NCBI GenBank assembly: GCA_905211345.1
Contig: CAJMAO010000006.1
Coordinates: forward strand, 1 to 48,605
Reading direction: 5' to 3'
Source: an uncultured Prevotella sp.
GTDB lineage: Bacteria; Bacteroidota; Bacteroidia; Bacteroidales; Bacteroidaceae
DNA length: 48,605 nt
Notes under the pieces: model-generated
Database searches by the model: none
The model's input: the letters and a program-made list of their open reading frames with translations, nothing else
Told to the model about the DNA's origin: nothing
Shown here: positions 27,474 through 34,473 of the stretch, in pieces
How positions within the stretch are numbered: position 1 is the stretch's first letter
How the letters are laid out: every line of letters begins with the position of its first letter
Position numbers and translations under genes: made by a program

Positions 27474-28463
27474 ATGAAAAAGAAATACCAATATCTGTTC
27501 TTTCTTTTCGGTGTGGCCGTGCTTGCGGTGATGCTCACCCAGCTTGACTACCGTGAAGTATGGAACGGACTGCAGAGCGCCGGTTATTGGTTTTTCGCCG
27601 TGCTTGCGTTATGGGCGGTGCTTTACCTGATGAATACGGCGACGTGGTATATCATCATACGGAGCGGCGCAAAGGGCAAGACTTGCATCAATTTCATGTG
27701 GCTTTATAAGATAACCGTGTCAGGCTTCGCGCTCAATTATACCACGCCTTGCGGTCTTATGGGCGGCGAACCGTACAGGATTATGGCCCTGTCGCCGAAG
27801 ATAGGAGCCGAGAGAGCGTCATCGTCGGTGATTCTTTACGCCATGACGCATATATTCAGTCACTTTATTTTTTGGCTGTTGTCAATCCTGCTGTATATCG
27901 CCACTGAACCAATGAACCTGTTTATGGGCGTGTTGCTGGCTGCGGCGGGCGCTTTTTGCGTGCTCGGCGTGTGGTTTTTCCTTAAGGGATACAGGAAAGG
28001 CATGGCCGTAAGGTTGATGAATTTCATACGCCATATACCAGGGGCAAGGAAGTGGGCAAAGGGGTTCATTGACAAGCATAAAGAACAACTGGACACCATA
28101 GACAGGCAGATAGCAGCCCTGCACAACCAGAATCCACGAACGTTCGTATCGGCCGTGTTGCTCGAACTGGCGTGCCGTGTGTGCTCGTCGTTTGAGATTA
28201 TGTTCGTGTTACTCGTGCTTACGGCCGACGTAAGTTTTGCGCAATGTGTGCTGATACTGGCTTTCACCAGCCTGTTTGCCAACTTGTTGTTCTTCATGCC
28301 ACTGCAACTTGGAGGCCGTGAGGGCGGCTTCGTCATGTCAACCGCCGGCCTTTCGCTGTCGGCAGGAGCGGGCATTTTCGTTGCCCTCATAGTGAGAATA
28401 CGCGAGCTTGTATGGACGGCCATCGGCCTGTTGCTGATAAATCTCGAGAAGAAACGCAAGTGA
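27474..28463 (+). CDS. Flippase-like (UPF0104/LPG synthase TM-type) membrane protein
   Basis: 329 residues with eight or more hydrophobic helices. It fits the integral domain shared with lysylphosphatidylglycerol synthases and YbhN. Markers are an early FSALNYTTP-type segment (here FALNYTTPCGLMGGEPYRI), a mid-protein amphipathic stretch, and the C-terminal PLQLGGREGGFVMS. Related proteins have been linked to lipid or lipid-linked sugar flipping, but the substrate here is unknown. No catalytic aminoacyl-transferase domain is attached, so it is not a lysyl-PG synthase. It lies downstream of pdxA across a likely terminator. Confidence 0.87.
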   Translation: MKKKYQYLFFLFGVAVLAVMLTQLDYREVWNGLQSAGYWFFAVLALWAVLYLMNTATWYIIIRSGAKGKTCINFMWLYKITVSGFALNYTTPCGLMGGEPYRIMALSPKIGAERASSSVILYAMTHIFSHFIFWLLSILLYIATEPMNLFMGVLLAAAGAFCVLGVWFFLKGYRKGMAVRLMNFIRHIPGARKWAKGFIDKHKEQLDTIDRQIAALHNQNPRTFVSAVLLELACRVCSSFEIMFVLLVLTADVSFAQCVLILAFTSLFANLLFFMPLQLGGREGGFVMSTAGLSLSAGAGIFVALIVRIRELVWTAIGLLLINLEKKRK

Positions 28464-28539
28464 CTTTCATCTCGGTCACGGATAAAATGACCGGCTTTTA
28501 TTTAGCTTTATATAACATGTTGATATTCGATGTATTATA

Positions 28540-28583
28540 AAAAAACGCCTTTTGTAAGGTGAAAGGCGGCCTTTTGCAAAACG
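28540..28583. repeat. GGCC-type palindromic repeat, short copy D
   Basis: AAACGCCTTTTGTAAGG and TGAAAGGCGGCCTTTTGCA form an imperfect hairpin past the flippase-like gene. An 11-base TGTTGATATTC just upstream also occurs beside copy C. Confidence 0.7.
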
Positions 28584-28671
28584 TGTGGTTTTATTTTGTT
28601 CTTACGTTGGTGTGGTATTTCTGTTTAAAAGTAATGGAAAAACCGCTTTCCCCTCGTGTTTTTTGATAGCC

Positions 28672-28877
28672 GTTAAACCCGAATCGGTCATTAGGATTTG
28701 TACTGATTATGTGTTAATGTCGAGTAGATTGCCTACTGTTTCGTCGAAAGCGTAGCGGGCTGCGCCAAGGCGGGACAGTAAGCATGATGCCGGCAGGACA
28801 GAGTAATCATGGCGGAACGTATGTGAAATATGGCAATATTCAGGTATATACGTTCTAATGACCGATTAAGGTTAAAC
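28672..28877. mobile_element. MITE-like element with 23-bp terminal inverted repeats
   Basis: The ends, 28672-28694 and 28855-28877, match in inverted orientation at 20 of 23 bases, with a perfect core AATCGGTCATTAG / CTAATGACCGATT. The interior has no coding frame and folds back imperfectly (CCTACTGTTTCGTC against GGCGGGACAGTAAGC). At 206 bp it fits a non-autonomous miniature transposable element. I saw no clear target duplication and did not recognise the parent transposon. Confidence 0.6.
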
Positions 28878-28923
28878 AACGGCGTGCGGTGAAGGCGGTT
28901 GCTGATAGATTTTAATATGTGCT

Positions 28924-29280
28924 TTATGCTTTGTCCTTTTTCCGCCTAAGTGACGCTATACTGGCTGCGATGTTCGCTACGGCAATGATGATTAGCGTAG
29001 TCTGCAATGCCGGTTCATGGCTTTTTATGCTGATTATAAGATAGGCGATGACAGCGAATGAAATGGAAAATCCAAGTAAAATCATATCGGCTATACGCCT
29101 TAATTGCTCGCCTTTCAGCCGCAGGTATGCCGCAAGGCAGAGGATTATGCCGAAAGTCAAGGCCCACGCCGGCGATTTGCCATGCGTGCTGACAGTCCAT
29201 ATAAAGTAAGCAATGAAGGCCACGCCTTGCACTGACCACCATGCTGAAATGATTTTCCCTTTATTTGATAGTGCGTTCAT
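28924..29280 (-). CDS. Small membrane protein, unknown function
   Basis: 118 residues with four hydrophobic helices (about 12-29, 38-52, 65-86, 91-110) and a basic tail RRKKDKA. No family recognised. It starts at a good ATG 26 bases after the ZIP transporter stop on the same strand, so the two are probably cotranscribed. An accessory role for the transporter is possible but only from position. Confidence 0.7.
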   Translation of the reverse strand: MNALSNKGKIISAWWSVQGVAFIAYFIWTVSTHGKSPAWALTFGIILCLAAYLRLKGEQLRRIADMILLGFSISFAVIAYLIISIKSHEPALQTTLIIIAVANIAASIASLRRKKDKA

Positions 29281-29306
29281 TGGTAGTTGTTCTTATAATT
29301 ACAATG

Positions 29307-30089
29307 TCATCCTAAAACCACGTCGAGCACCATCATCAGCGTGAAGCCGATAGCGAAACCGATGGTGCCGATGTTGGAATGTTCGCCCTCCGACATTTCC
29401 GGAATTAGCTCCTCTACCACCACGTAGAGCATGGCTCCGGCGGCGAAGGCCAACAGATAAGGCAGGGCGGGCGTCATAACGGAAGCTAGGAGTACGACGA
29501 GCAGGCCGCCGATAGGCTCTACTACGCCGCTCAACGCGCCCATCGTGAACGAGCGCAGGTGGCTGTTGCCCTCGGCGCGCATGGGCATCGAGATGATGGC
29601 TCCTTCGGGAATGTTCTGTATGGCGATGCCGACGGCCATTGCCATTGCCGCCGCCGTGCTGATTTGCGCCTCCCCTTGCAACGCTCCGGCCAGCACAACG
29701 CCCACGCCCATACCCTCGGGCAGGTTGTGGATTGTAACCGCCAGCGAGAGCATCGCCGTGCGCGAGAGGCGGCTGCGAGGGCCTTCGGGTTTGGCGTTGC
29801 CTATGTGCAGGTGGGGCGTAACGCGGTCAATTAGCAGCAGAAAGGCCATTCCGGCCAAGAAGCCTACGGCCGCCGGGACAACCGCCAGCTTGCCCATGCC
29901 GGCCGACATGTCCATGCCCGGTATGAGCAGAGACCACACCGAGGCGGCCACCATCACGCCGGAGGCGAAGCCGAGGAGCGACTTCTGCACTTTCACCGGC
30001 ATCTTGTCTTTCATGAAAAACACGAAAGCCGAGCCGAGAACGGTACCGAGAAAGGGGATAAGAAGGGTGAGAAGCATAAGCTGTAGCAT
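29307..30089 (-). CDS. ZIP family divalent metal transporter
   Basis: 260 residues with about eight helices. The metal path motifs are clear: HNLPEGMGVG in helix 4 and IQNIPEGAIIS in helix 5, with EELIPE near the C-terminus. This is the GufA/ZupT-like branch, which imports zinc and sometimes iron or manganese. Compared with canonical ZIPs, the second motif has Gln-Asn where His-Asn is common, which may alter the metal site. It is followed by a small membrane protein gene and preceded by the G-rich repeat element that separates it from aguB. Confidence 0.92.
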   Translation of the reverse strand: MLQLMLLTLLIPFLGTVLGSAFVFFMKDKMPVKVQKSLLGFASGVMVAASVWSLLIPGMDMSAGMGKLAVVPAAVGFLAGMAFLLLIDRVTPHLHIGNAKPEGPRSRLSRTAMLSLAVTIHNLPEGMGVGVVLAGALQGEAQISTAAAMAMAVGIAIQNIPEGAIISMPMRAEGNSHLRSFTMGALSGVVEPIGGLLVVLLASVMTPALPYLLAFAAGAMLYVVVEELIPEMSEGEHSNIGTIGFAIGFTLMMVLDVVLG

Positions 30090-30093
30090 TTAA

Positions 30094-30238
30094 TACCCAC
30101 CCCAGACCCCTCCCGAAGGGAAGGGGCTTTGATTACCGATGGTGGGTGTCTGGTCTTTATTTTTTGGTGAAAAAGCGAATACCGATATGTCAAATCAAAT
30201 CAAACTCCCTCCCTTAGGGAGGGTTGGGGTGGGTGTTT
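30094..30238. repeat. CCCACCCC/G-rich bipartite inverted element, copy 1
   Basis: The left arm (30094-30130, TACCCACCCCAGACCCCTCCC then AAGGG) and right arm (30205-30238, CTCCCTCCCTTAGGGAGGG then TTGGGGTGGGT) are near mirror images about 75 bases apart. The right arm contains GGGAGGGTTGGGGTGGG (30217-30233), a textbook G-quadruplex pattern. It lies between ZIP and aguB and touches the aguB stop. Confidence 0.85.
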
Positions 30239-31113
30239 TAGTCTATAAAACGTTTTGTTATTTCGCCGTATTCGTCAATCCTGCGGTCACGCAGGAAGGG
30301 CCACCAGCGGCGCACCTGCTCGCCCCGTTGCAGGTCGATGTCAACCATGGAGCGTTCTTCTTCGGTGCTTGAGGCGCGGTAAAGCAGCTCGCCTTGCGGC
30401 CCGGCAACGAACGAACTGCCCCAGAACTGTATGCCGTTGGTCATTCCCGACGGGTCAACTTCATGCCCGACGCGGTTCACTGCGACAACGGGCAGGCCGT
30501 TGGCTACGGCGTGTCCGCGCTGCACCGTAGTCCAAGCCTCGCGCTGACGCTGCTGTTCGGCCTCGGTGTCAGAACTTTCATAGCCTATGGCCGTTGGATA
30601 TATAAGCATCTCCGCGCCATGAAGTGCCATGAGCCGGGCTGCTTCCGGATACCACTGATCCCAGCATACCAATACTCCTAGGCGGCCAACGGACGTGTCG
30701 ATAGGCCGGAAACCGAGGTCGCCTTGCGTGAAGTAGAATTTCTCGTAATAAGCGGGGTCGTCGGGTATGTGCATCTTTCGGTACTTGCCTGCGATGCTTC
30801 CGTCGCGCTCTATGACTACAGCCGTGTTGTGGTAAAGCCCTGCGGCACGCCTTTCGAACAGCGAAATGACGAGCACCGTGCCCGTTTCTTTTGCCAGAGA
30901 GCCGAAAAACTGTGTCGAAGGACCCGGTATAGGCTCGGCCAAGTCGAAGTTGTCAACGCTCTCCGTCTGGCAGAAATACAGCGAGTTATGCAGTTCCTGA
31001 AGCACAATAAGCTCTGCCCCTTCGGCGGCCAAAGCCCTTATGCTGTCGGCCAGACGGCGCATGTTATCATCGCGGTCAGCCGTGTTGTGTTGTTGTATTA
31101 TGCCTGTTTTCAT
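30238..31113 (-). CDS. aguB: N-carbamoylputrescine amidase (nitrilase superfamily)
   Basis: 291 residues, typical length. The catalytic triad is visible: Glu40 in LIVLQELHN, Lys113 in KYRKMHIPDD and Cys150 in LGVLVCWDQWYPE. The HIPDDP and CWDQWYPEAAR contexts are those of N-carbamoylputrescine amidase rather than general nitrilases. It hydrolyses N-carbamoylputrescine to putrescine, CO2 and ammonia. Its partner, agmatine deiminase, is encoded directly upstream on the same strand, completing agmatine to putrescine. The gene is bracketed on both sides by the same G-rich inverted element, an odd arrangement. Confidence 0.95.
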   Translation of the reverse strand: MKTGIIQQHNTADRDDNMRRLADSIRALAAEGAELIVLQELHNSLYFCQTESVDNFDLAEPIPGPSTQFFGSLAKETGTVLVISLFERRAAGLYHNTAVVIERDGSIAGKYRKMHIPDDPAYYEKFYFTQGDLGFRPIDTSVGRLGVLVCWDQWYPEAARLMALHGAEMLIYPTAIGYESSDTEAEQQRQREAWTTVQRGHAVANGLPVVAVNRVGHEVDPSGMTNGIQFWGSSFVAGPQGELLYRASSTEEERSMVDIDLQRGEQVRRWWPFLRDRRIDEYGEITKRFID

Positions 31114-31128
31114 TGTTGTTGTATGTTA

Positions 31129-31240
31129 TACCCACCCCACCCTCCCGAAGGGAGGGAGCTTAGAATGTTTTGTTGTAAATTGAGATAAGCAATACGGGTA
31201 ATTAAGCTCCCTCCCTTGGGGAGGGTTGGGGTGGGTGTTA
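31129..31240. repeat. CCCACCCC/G-rich bipartite inverted element, copy 2
   Basis: The left arm (31129-31161, TACCCACCCCACCCTCCC then GAAGGGAGGGAGCTT) and right arm (31204-31240, AAGCTCCCTCCCTTGGGGAG then GGTTGGGGTGGGTG) are inverted and about 42 bases apart. The quadruplex pattern lies at 31218-31235. It fills the aguA-aguB gap. Confidence 0.87.
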
Positions 31241-31245
31241 GCTAT

Positions 31246-32271
31246 CTAATTTTTGGGTATTTGCATCGTGCAGCAGTGCAGCGAGCCGTGCTGACGGATA
31301 ACCGTGCGGCTGTCGATGCCGATGAGTTCACGGCCGGGAAACGCCTCGCCTATTACCCGTGCGGCCTCTGCGTCAAGGTCGGGCTGGCCGTATGTAGGGT
31401 AGATTACGGCTCCGTTGATTATTACGAAGTTGGCGTATGTGGCCGGCAGACGGTCGTCTCCGTCATAGATTGGGCGCGGCATGGGCAGCGGCAGCAGGCG
31501 GTAAGGCCGTCCGTCGACCGTGCGAAATGTCTTCAGTTGCTCCTCCATAAGATGCAGGTCGGTGTAATGGCTGTCTTGTTTGTCCGTGCAACGCACGTAT
31601 AGTAACGTATTATCGGGCGCGGTGCGTACAAGGGTGTCTATGTGGCCGTCAGTGTCGTCGCCCTCAAGATGGCCATAGTCAATCCAGAGTATGCGGTCGG
31701 CGCCGAGATAATCCTTCAGCTTCAGCTCTATATCCTCGCGTGAAAGCGGCTGGTTGCGGTGAGGTGCTAGCAGGCATTGGCTTGTCGTCAGCACAGTGCC
31801 TTGGCCGTCGCTCTCGATTGAACCGCCTTCGAGCACGAAGTCGTTATGGTCTATATATTCACCCGTCACCACCTTATTTATATATAGGCTGCGGTTGATG
31901 GCGTTGTCGAGGCCGGCCTCAAACTTGTCACCCCAACCGTTGAAGCGGAAGTCGAGCAAGCGAATGACCTTCCCGTCGGTAACGGTTATAAAACCGTGGT
32001 CGCGCGCCCACGTATCGTTTGTTGGGCAAGCGTGTAGCGTAACGTTCGCTAACTGACAGTTTGGCAGCCGTTTTTCAAGCAGCATATTCACGTTTTCAGG
32101 TTCAGGCGTGACCACTATCAGCCGTTCGTGACGTGTTACCGCATCGGCCATTGCGACGTAAACTTCGCGGATGTCGTCAAGATATTCGCGCCAATCCGTC
32201 GCCTCGTGCGGCCATGTCAGCTGTATCGCGCTTTGCTCCGCCCATTCGGGCGGCATCGTGAATTTATCCAT
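31246..32271 (-). CDS. aguA: Agmatine deiminase
   Basis: 341 residues of the peptidyl-arginine-deiminase-like family. Characteristic segments are AIQLTWPHEATDW at the N-terminus, NDTWARDHG, LEGGSIESDG, EGDDTDGHIDTLVR with the catalytic His, and the C-terminal GSLHCCTMQ with the nucleophile Cys333. It converts agmatine to N-carbamoylputrescine and ammonia. aguB follows after a 132-base gap filled by a G-rich repeat. A good promoter lies at 32314-32345. CRP/FNR-like dyads a further 70-125 bases up could act on it or on the divergent small gene. Confidence 0.96.
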   Translation of the reverse strand: MDKFTMPPEWAEQSAIQLTWPHEATDWREYLDDIREVYVAMADAVTRHERLIVVTPEPENVNMLLEKRLPNCQLANVTLHACPTNDTWARDHGFITVTDGKVIRLLDFRFNGWGDKFEAGLDNAINRSLYINKVVTGEYIDHNDFVLEGGSIESDGQGTVLTTSQCLLAPHRNQPLSREDIELKLKDYLGADRILWIDYGHLEGDDTDGHIDTLVRTAPDNTLLYVRCTDKQDSHYTDLHLMEEQLKTFRTVDGRPYRLLPLPMPRPIYDGDDRLPATYANFVIINGAVIYPTYGQPDLDAEAARVIGEAFPGRELIGIDSRTVIRQHGSLHCCTMQIPKN

Positions 32272-32313
32272 TTATAGGAATTATGGGATTTTTCTACAAG
32301 TTAAATTGCCTTA

Positions 32314-32345
32314 CAAAGGTAATATAAGTAGTGTGAATAAGCAAA
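32314..32345 (-). promoter_or_regulatory. aguA promoter
   Basis: On the minus strand, TTTG (32345-32342), a 20-base spacer, then TACCTTTG (32321-32314). Both boxes and the spacing fit the Bacteroidetes consensus. The leader to the ATG at 32271 would be about 35-40 bases. Confidence 0.7.
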
Positions 32346-32413
32346 TAAATGAACCTTTTTCAGTCTGAAAAACAGTCGTTTAGCAACTTACTTAAGCCGT
32401 GGCACGGCTGAGT

Positions 32414-32470
32414 GTGACTATTTGTCACGGGAATGGATTGATATATGTCAACCTGTTTGACGCAGGTCAA
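32414..32470. promoter_or_regulatory. Array of three CRP/FNR-like dyads between divergent promoters
   Basis: GTGAC-n5-GTCAC (32414-32428), TTGAT-n4-GTCAA (32438-32451) and TTGAC-n4-GTCAA (32457-32470). The last two have the TTGA-n6-TCAA form of FNR-class sites, and their centres are 19 bases apart. They lie between the aguA promoter and the promoter of the 34-codon gene. Their regulator is unknown. Confidence 0.5.
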
Positions 32471-32531
32471 AATACTGGTGCGAAAAGCTAAAATCAGGCC
32501 GTTAGGCGTTCTTCTGTGGCGTGAATGGTAT

Positions 32532-32539
32532 TAACTTTG
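32532..32539 (+). promoter_or_regulatory. Putative -7 box of the 34-codon gene
   Basis: TAACTTTG, implying a start near 32545 and a leader of about 75 bases. No clear -33 box, which would fit a promoter needing an activator such as one bound at the dyads upstream. Confidence 0.5.
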
Positions 32540-32620
32540 CATCGTGAATAACAGGAAAAGGATAACAGGATGTGAAGACGCATCCCACATGTGGAACTAA
32601 AAGAGAAAGGTAAAAAGATT

Positions 32621-32725
32621 ATGAAAAAGATTGTTAACAGGATTTTAGACAGCAAAAAGTTCAACAAGTACTGTGTGAACGTTATGAGAATGTACAACTA
32701 CGGACGCGTAAACATACCTATGTAA
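32621..32725 (+). CDS. Small basic protein of 34 residues, unknown function
   Basis: The ATG at 32621 opens a 34-codon frame beginning MKKIVNRILDSKKFNKY and ending YNYGRVNIPM. It is rich in Lys and Arg, has one Cys, and no membrane helix or signal peptide. AGAGAAAGG lies 12-20 bases upstream. Its support comes mostly from context: a TAACTTTG box at 32532, a hairpin terminator starting 25 bases after the stop, and no other gene within the unit, so the transcript would be about 250 bases. It might instead be a regulatory RNA or do both jobs. I do not recognise the family. Confidence 0.6.
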   Translation: MKKIVNRILDSKKFNKYCVNVMRMYNYGRVNIPM

Positions 32726-32749
32726 AGGCGTTAGCGTAATGATAATTAG

Positions 32750-32796
32750 TCGGGCTGGTGTTACGGCGGAAGCTGTAAAACCAGCCCGATTTTCTT
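32750..32796 (+). terminator. Rho-independent terminator of the 34-codon gene
   Basis: TCGGGCTGGT (32750-32759) pairs perfectly with ACCAGCCCGA (32780-32789), followed by TTTTCTTG. Confidence 0.8.
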
Positions 32797-32833
32797 GTTT
32801 TTATGAGATAAAATAGTTATTTTAGCCGACGTT

Positions 32834-33697
32834 ATGGATAAAATAAGGATATATGTCTTGGTGTTGTGCTCTGTCGTTGGGCTTGGTTCGTGCGACTTCC
32901 TTGAGCGCAACAAACCGCTGGTCATGGAGATTGGCAAGGCGGTGGTAAATGAGATTGAGAGTGAAAAAACGGCATCGGCAAGCAAGGCCGTGCCTGTAAA
33001 AACATTTGAGGGTGACGAAGTACTGCTCATGCAGGCTTCGCCTGACGGCCTTCCCGAGCAGATGTTGAGGCGCACCGGTTATTTGTCGTCTTACAACAAG
33101 ACGACAAAACTGCCTAACTGGGTGGCATGGCATTTGACTGAAGACCGCACTACGGGGCCGGCGAAACGCTCGGGCGTAGACTTTGAACCCGACATGGACG
33201 TGCCGGCACCGCGCGCAGAGGACTCCGATTATTACGGTTCTGGTTATGACAGAGGGCATCTATGTCCTGCGGCCGACAATAAATACAGCGTAAAGGCTAT
33301 GGAGGAGTCGTTTCTTTTTACAAATATGTGCCCTCAGAACGGCAACCTTAACCGCGGCGACTGGAATGAAATGGAAATGGCCTGCCGACGTTGGGCAAAG
33401 GAGTACGGCGGAGTTTACATTGTGTGCGGCCCGATTTTGTATAAAGGCAAGCATAAGACGATAGGCAGGAACAAGGTCGTAGTGCCCGAGGCTTTTTTTA
33501 AAGTAGTGCTCCGCACGGGCAAAGACGCCAAAGCCATAGGCTTTATCTATAAAAACGCCGAGGGCAACCGGCCAAAGGGCGACTATGTGAATACCGTAGA
33601 CGAGGTGGAGCGTATCACCGGTATAGACTTCTTCCCGTCGCTTCCTGACGACGTTGAGAAACGCGTAGAGGCCACCGCTGACATCGCAGATTGGTGA
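32834..33697 (+). CDS. DNA/RNA non-specific endonuclease (NUC1), lipoprotein
   Basis: 287 residues. A short lipoprotein signal ends at GLGSC (Cys20). The NUC1 core has YDRGHLCPAAD (D139-R140-G141-H142, His as general base) and FTNMCPQNGNLNRGDW with the Mg-binding Asn. It follows the Serratia nuclease fold and should cut DNA and RNA without sequence preference. The lipid anchor places it in the periplasm or on the surface, suggesting nucleotide scavenging or DNA clearance. No inhibitor gene is visible beside it. Repeat copy E downstream gives a strong hairpin that may end the transcript. Confidence 0.93.
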   Translation: MDKIRIYVLVLCSVVGLGSCDFLERNKPLVMEIGKAVVNEIESEKTASASKAVPVKTFEGDEVLLMQASPDGLPEQMLRRTGYLSSYNKTTKLPNWVAWHLTEDRTTGPAKRSGVDFEPDMDVPAPRAEDSDYYGSGYDRGHLCPAADNKYSVKAMEESFLFTNMCPQNGNLNRGDWNEMEMACRRWAKEYGGVYIVCGPILYKGKHKTIGRNKVVVPEAFFKVVLRTGKDAKAIGFIYKNAEGNRPKGDYVNTVDEVERITGIDFFPSLPDDVEKRVEATADIADW

Positions 33698-33730
33698 TGC
33701 TTTGTAAATGCTTGACATCCAGACAGTTAT

Positions 33731-33813
33731 CAATATGTGGCAAACGGCGTTGCAAAAGGCCGTCTTTCATGCAGCAAAAGGCCATGTTTTGCGTCGCAAA
33801 ACATGGCCTTTTA
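33731..33813. repeat. GGCC-type mosaic palindromic repeat, copy E
   Basis: It opens with CAATATGTGGCAAACGGCGT and continues to AAAAGG, then AAAAGGCCGTCTTTC, then a perfect 18-bp inverted repeat (33776-33793 with 33795-33812) on AAAAGGCCATGTTTTGCG. The opening 29 bases match copy F at 27 positions in the opposite orientation. Confidence 0.87.
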
Positions 33814-33874
33814 TGGTTCATCCGCAGTTCAGGTGTGTGTGTTGAAATAAAAACGGAAGTTGCTGTAAAAGTCG

Positions 33875-34020
33875 TATATTTGTGGTTGCAACAAAAAACA
33901 AAACACGATGAACAGTATATTCCTGCTTCAAGTACACATGGCGTGAGCGACTCACCGTGTCACCGGAATACGCCACAAAGATTGTTTCCCTAATTCCGTA
34001 TTTCTTGTTGAGGTTGCGTT
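33875..34020 (+). pseudogene. Orphan promoter with 12-codon open frame; possible gene remnant
   Basis: TATATTTG at 33875-33882 is followed by an ATG at 33908 whose frame (MNSIFLLQVHMA) stops after 12 codons. A hydrophobic frame continues in another phase (SPEYATKIVSLIPYFLL), which may be a decayed membrane protein gene. The evidence is thin; it could equally be a short regulatory RNA. Confidence 0.25.
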
Positions 34021-34473
34021 TTATCTCTTCATCACGTTCTTTATATCCTGCAAGGTGAGTTTGCCCGTCAGGACGATGACGCTTGTCTCGTCTTTGTCAA
34101 CGCTCAACATCACATATTGCTTCTTGCCGTTGGCAAATTCTTTCATATAGATGCCGGTGTGTTCGCCGTCGTCGTTAATATTCATCAGGCTTACGTATTT
34201 TTCATTCCTGATGATCTTACCACATTCTTCCTTCAGTGTCCGTGCCGCTTTGGGTGTCTCTGTGTTGAGTATCTGCATGTTGTCCAGTTTCCCTGCTACG
34301 GCTCCGAAATTCTTGCCGTTGCTCTTCATGTCGGGCATCATGCCGAGCAGCGATTTCGAGATGTACACGGATGTGACACCTTTCATTCCGCCGAATCTGT
34401 CGGTAAAAGACTCTTGCGCCGTTACGGCCAGCGCAAATAAAGCTATTGCGAATGTCAATATGAGCTTTTTCAT
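34021..34473 (-). CDS. DUF4252 family protein (third copy of cluster)
   Basis: 150 residues with a signal peptide MKKLILTFAIALFALAVTAQ. The body fits DUF4252: FGGMKGVTSVYISKSLLGMM, an ILNTETP turn, KYVSLMNINDDGEHTGIYMKE, and VIVLTGKLTLQDI at the end. The function is unknown; members are exported and often sit with ECF sigma factors in Bacteroidetes. Its ATG overlaps the stop of the putative anti-sigma gene (ATGA), so the two are translationally coupled. That supports a shared envelope-signalling role. It is one of three paralogues in the cluster and the one carrying the most canonical signal peptide. Confidence 0.88.
   Translation of the reverse strand: MKKLILTFAIALFALAVTAQESFTDRFGGMKGVTSVYISKSLLGMMPDMKSNGKNFGAVAGKLDNMQILNTETPKAARTLKEECGKIIRNEKYVSLMNINDDGEHTGIYMKEFANGKKQYVMLSVDKDETSVIVLTGKLTLQDIKNVMKR

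Noticed and set aside
28464..28923. Structured RNA such as RNase P or tmRNA in the gap
   Set aside because: No conserved core motifs were recognised, and the inverted ends are better explained as a MITE.
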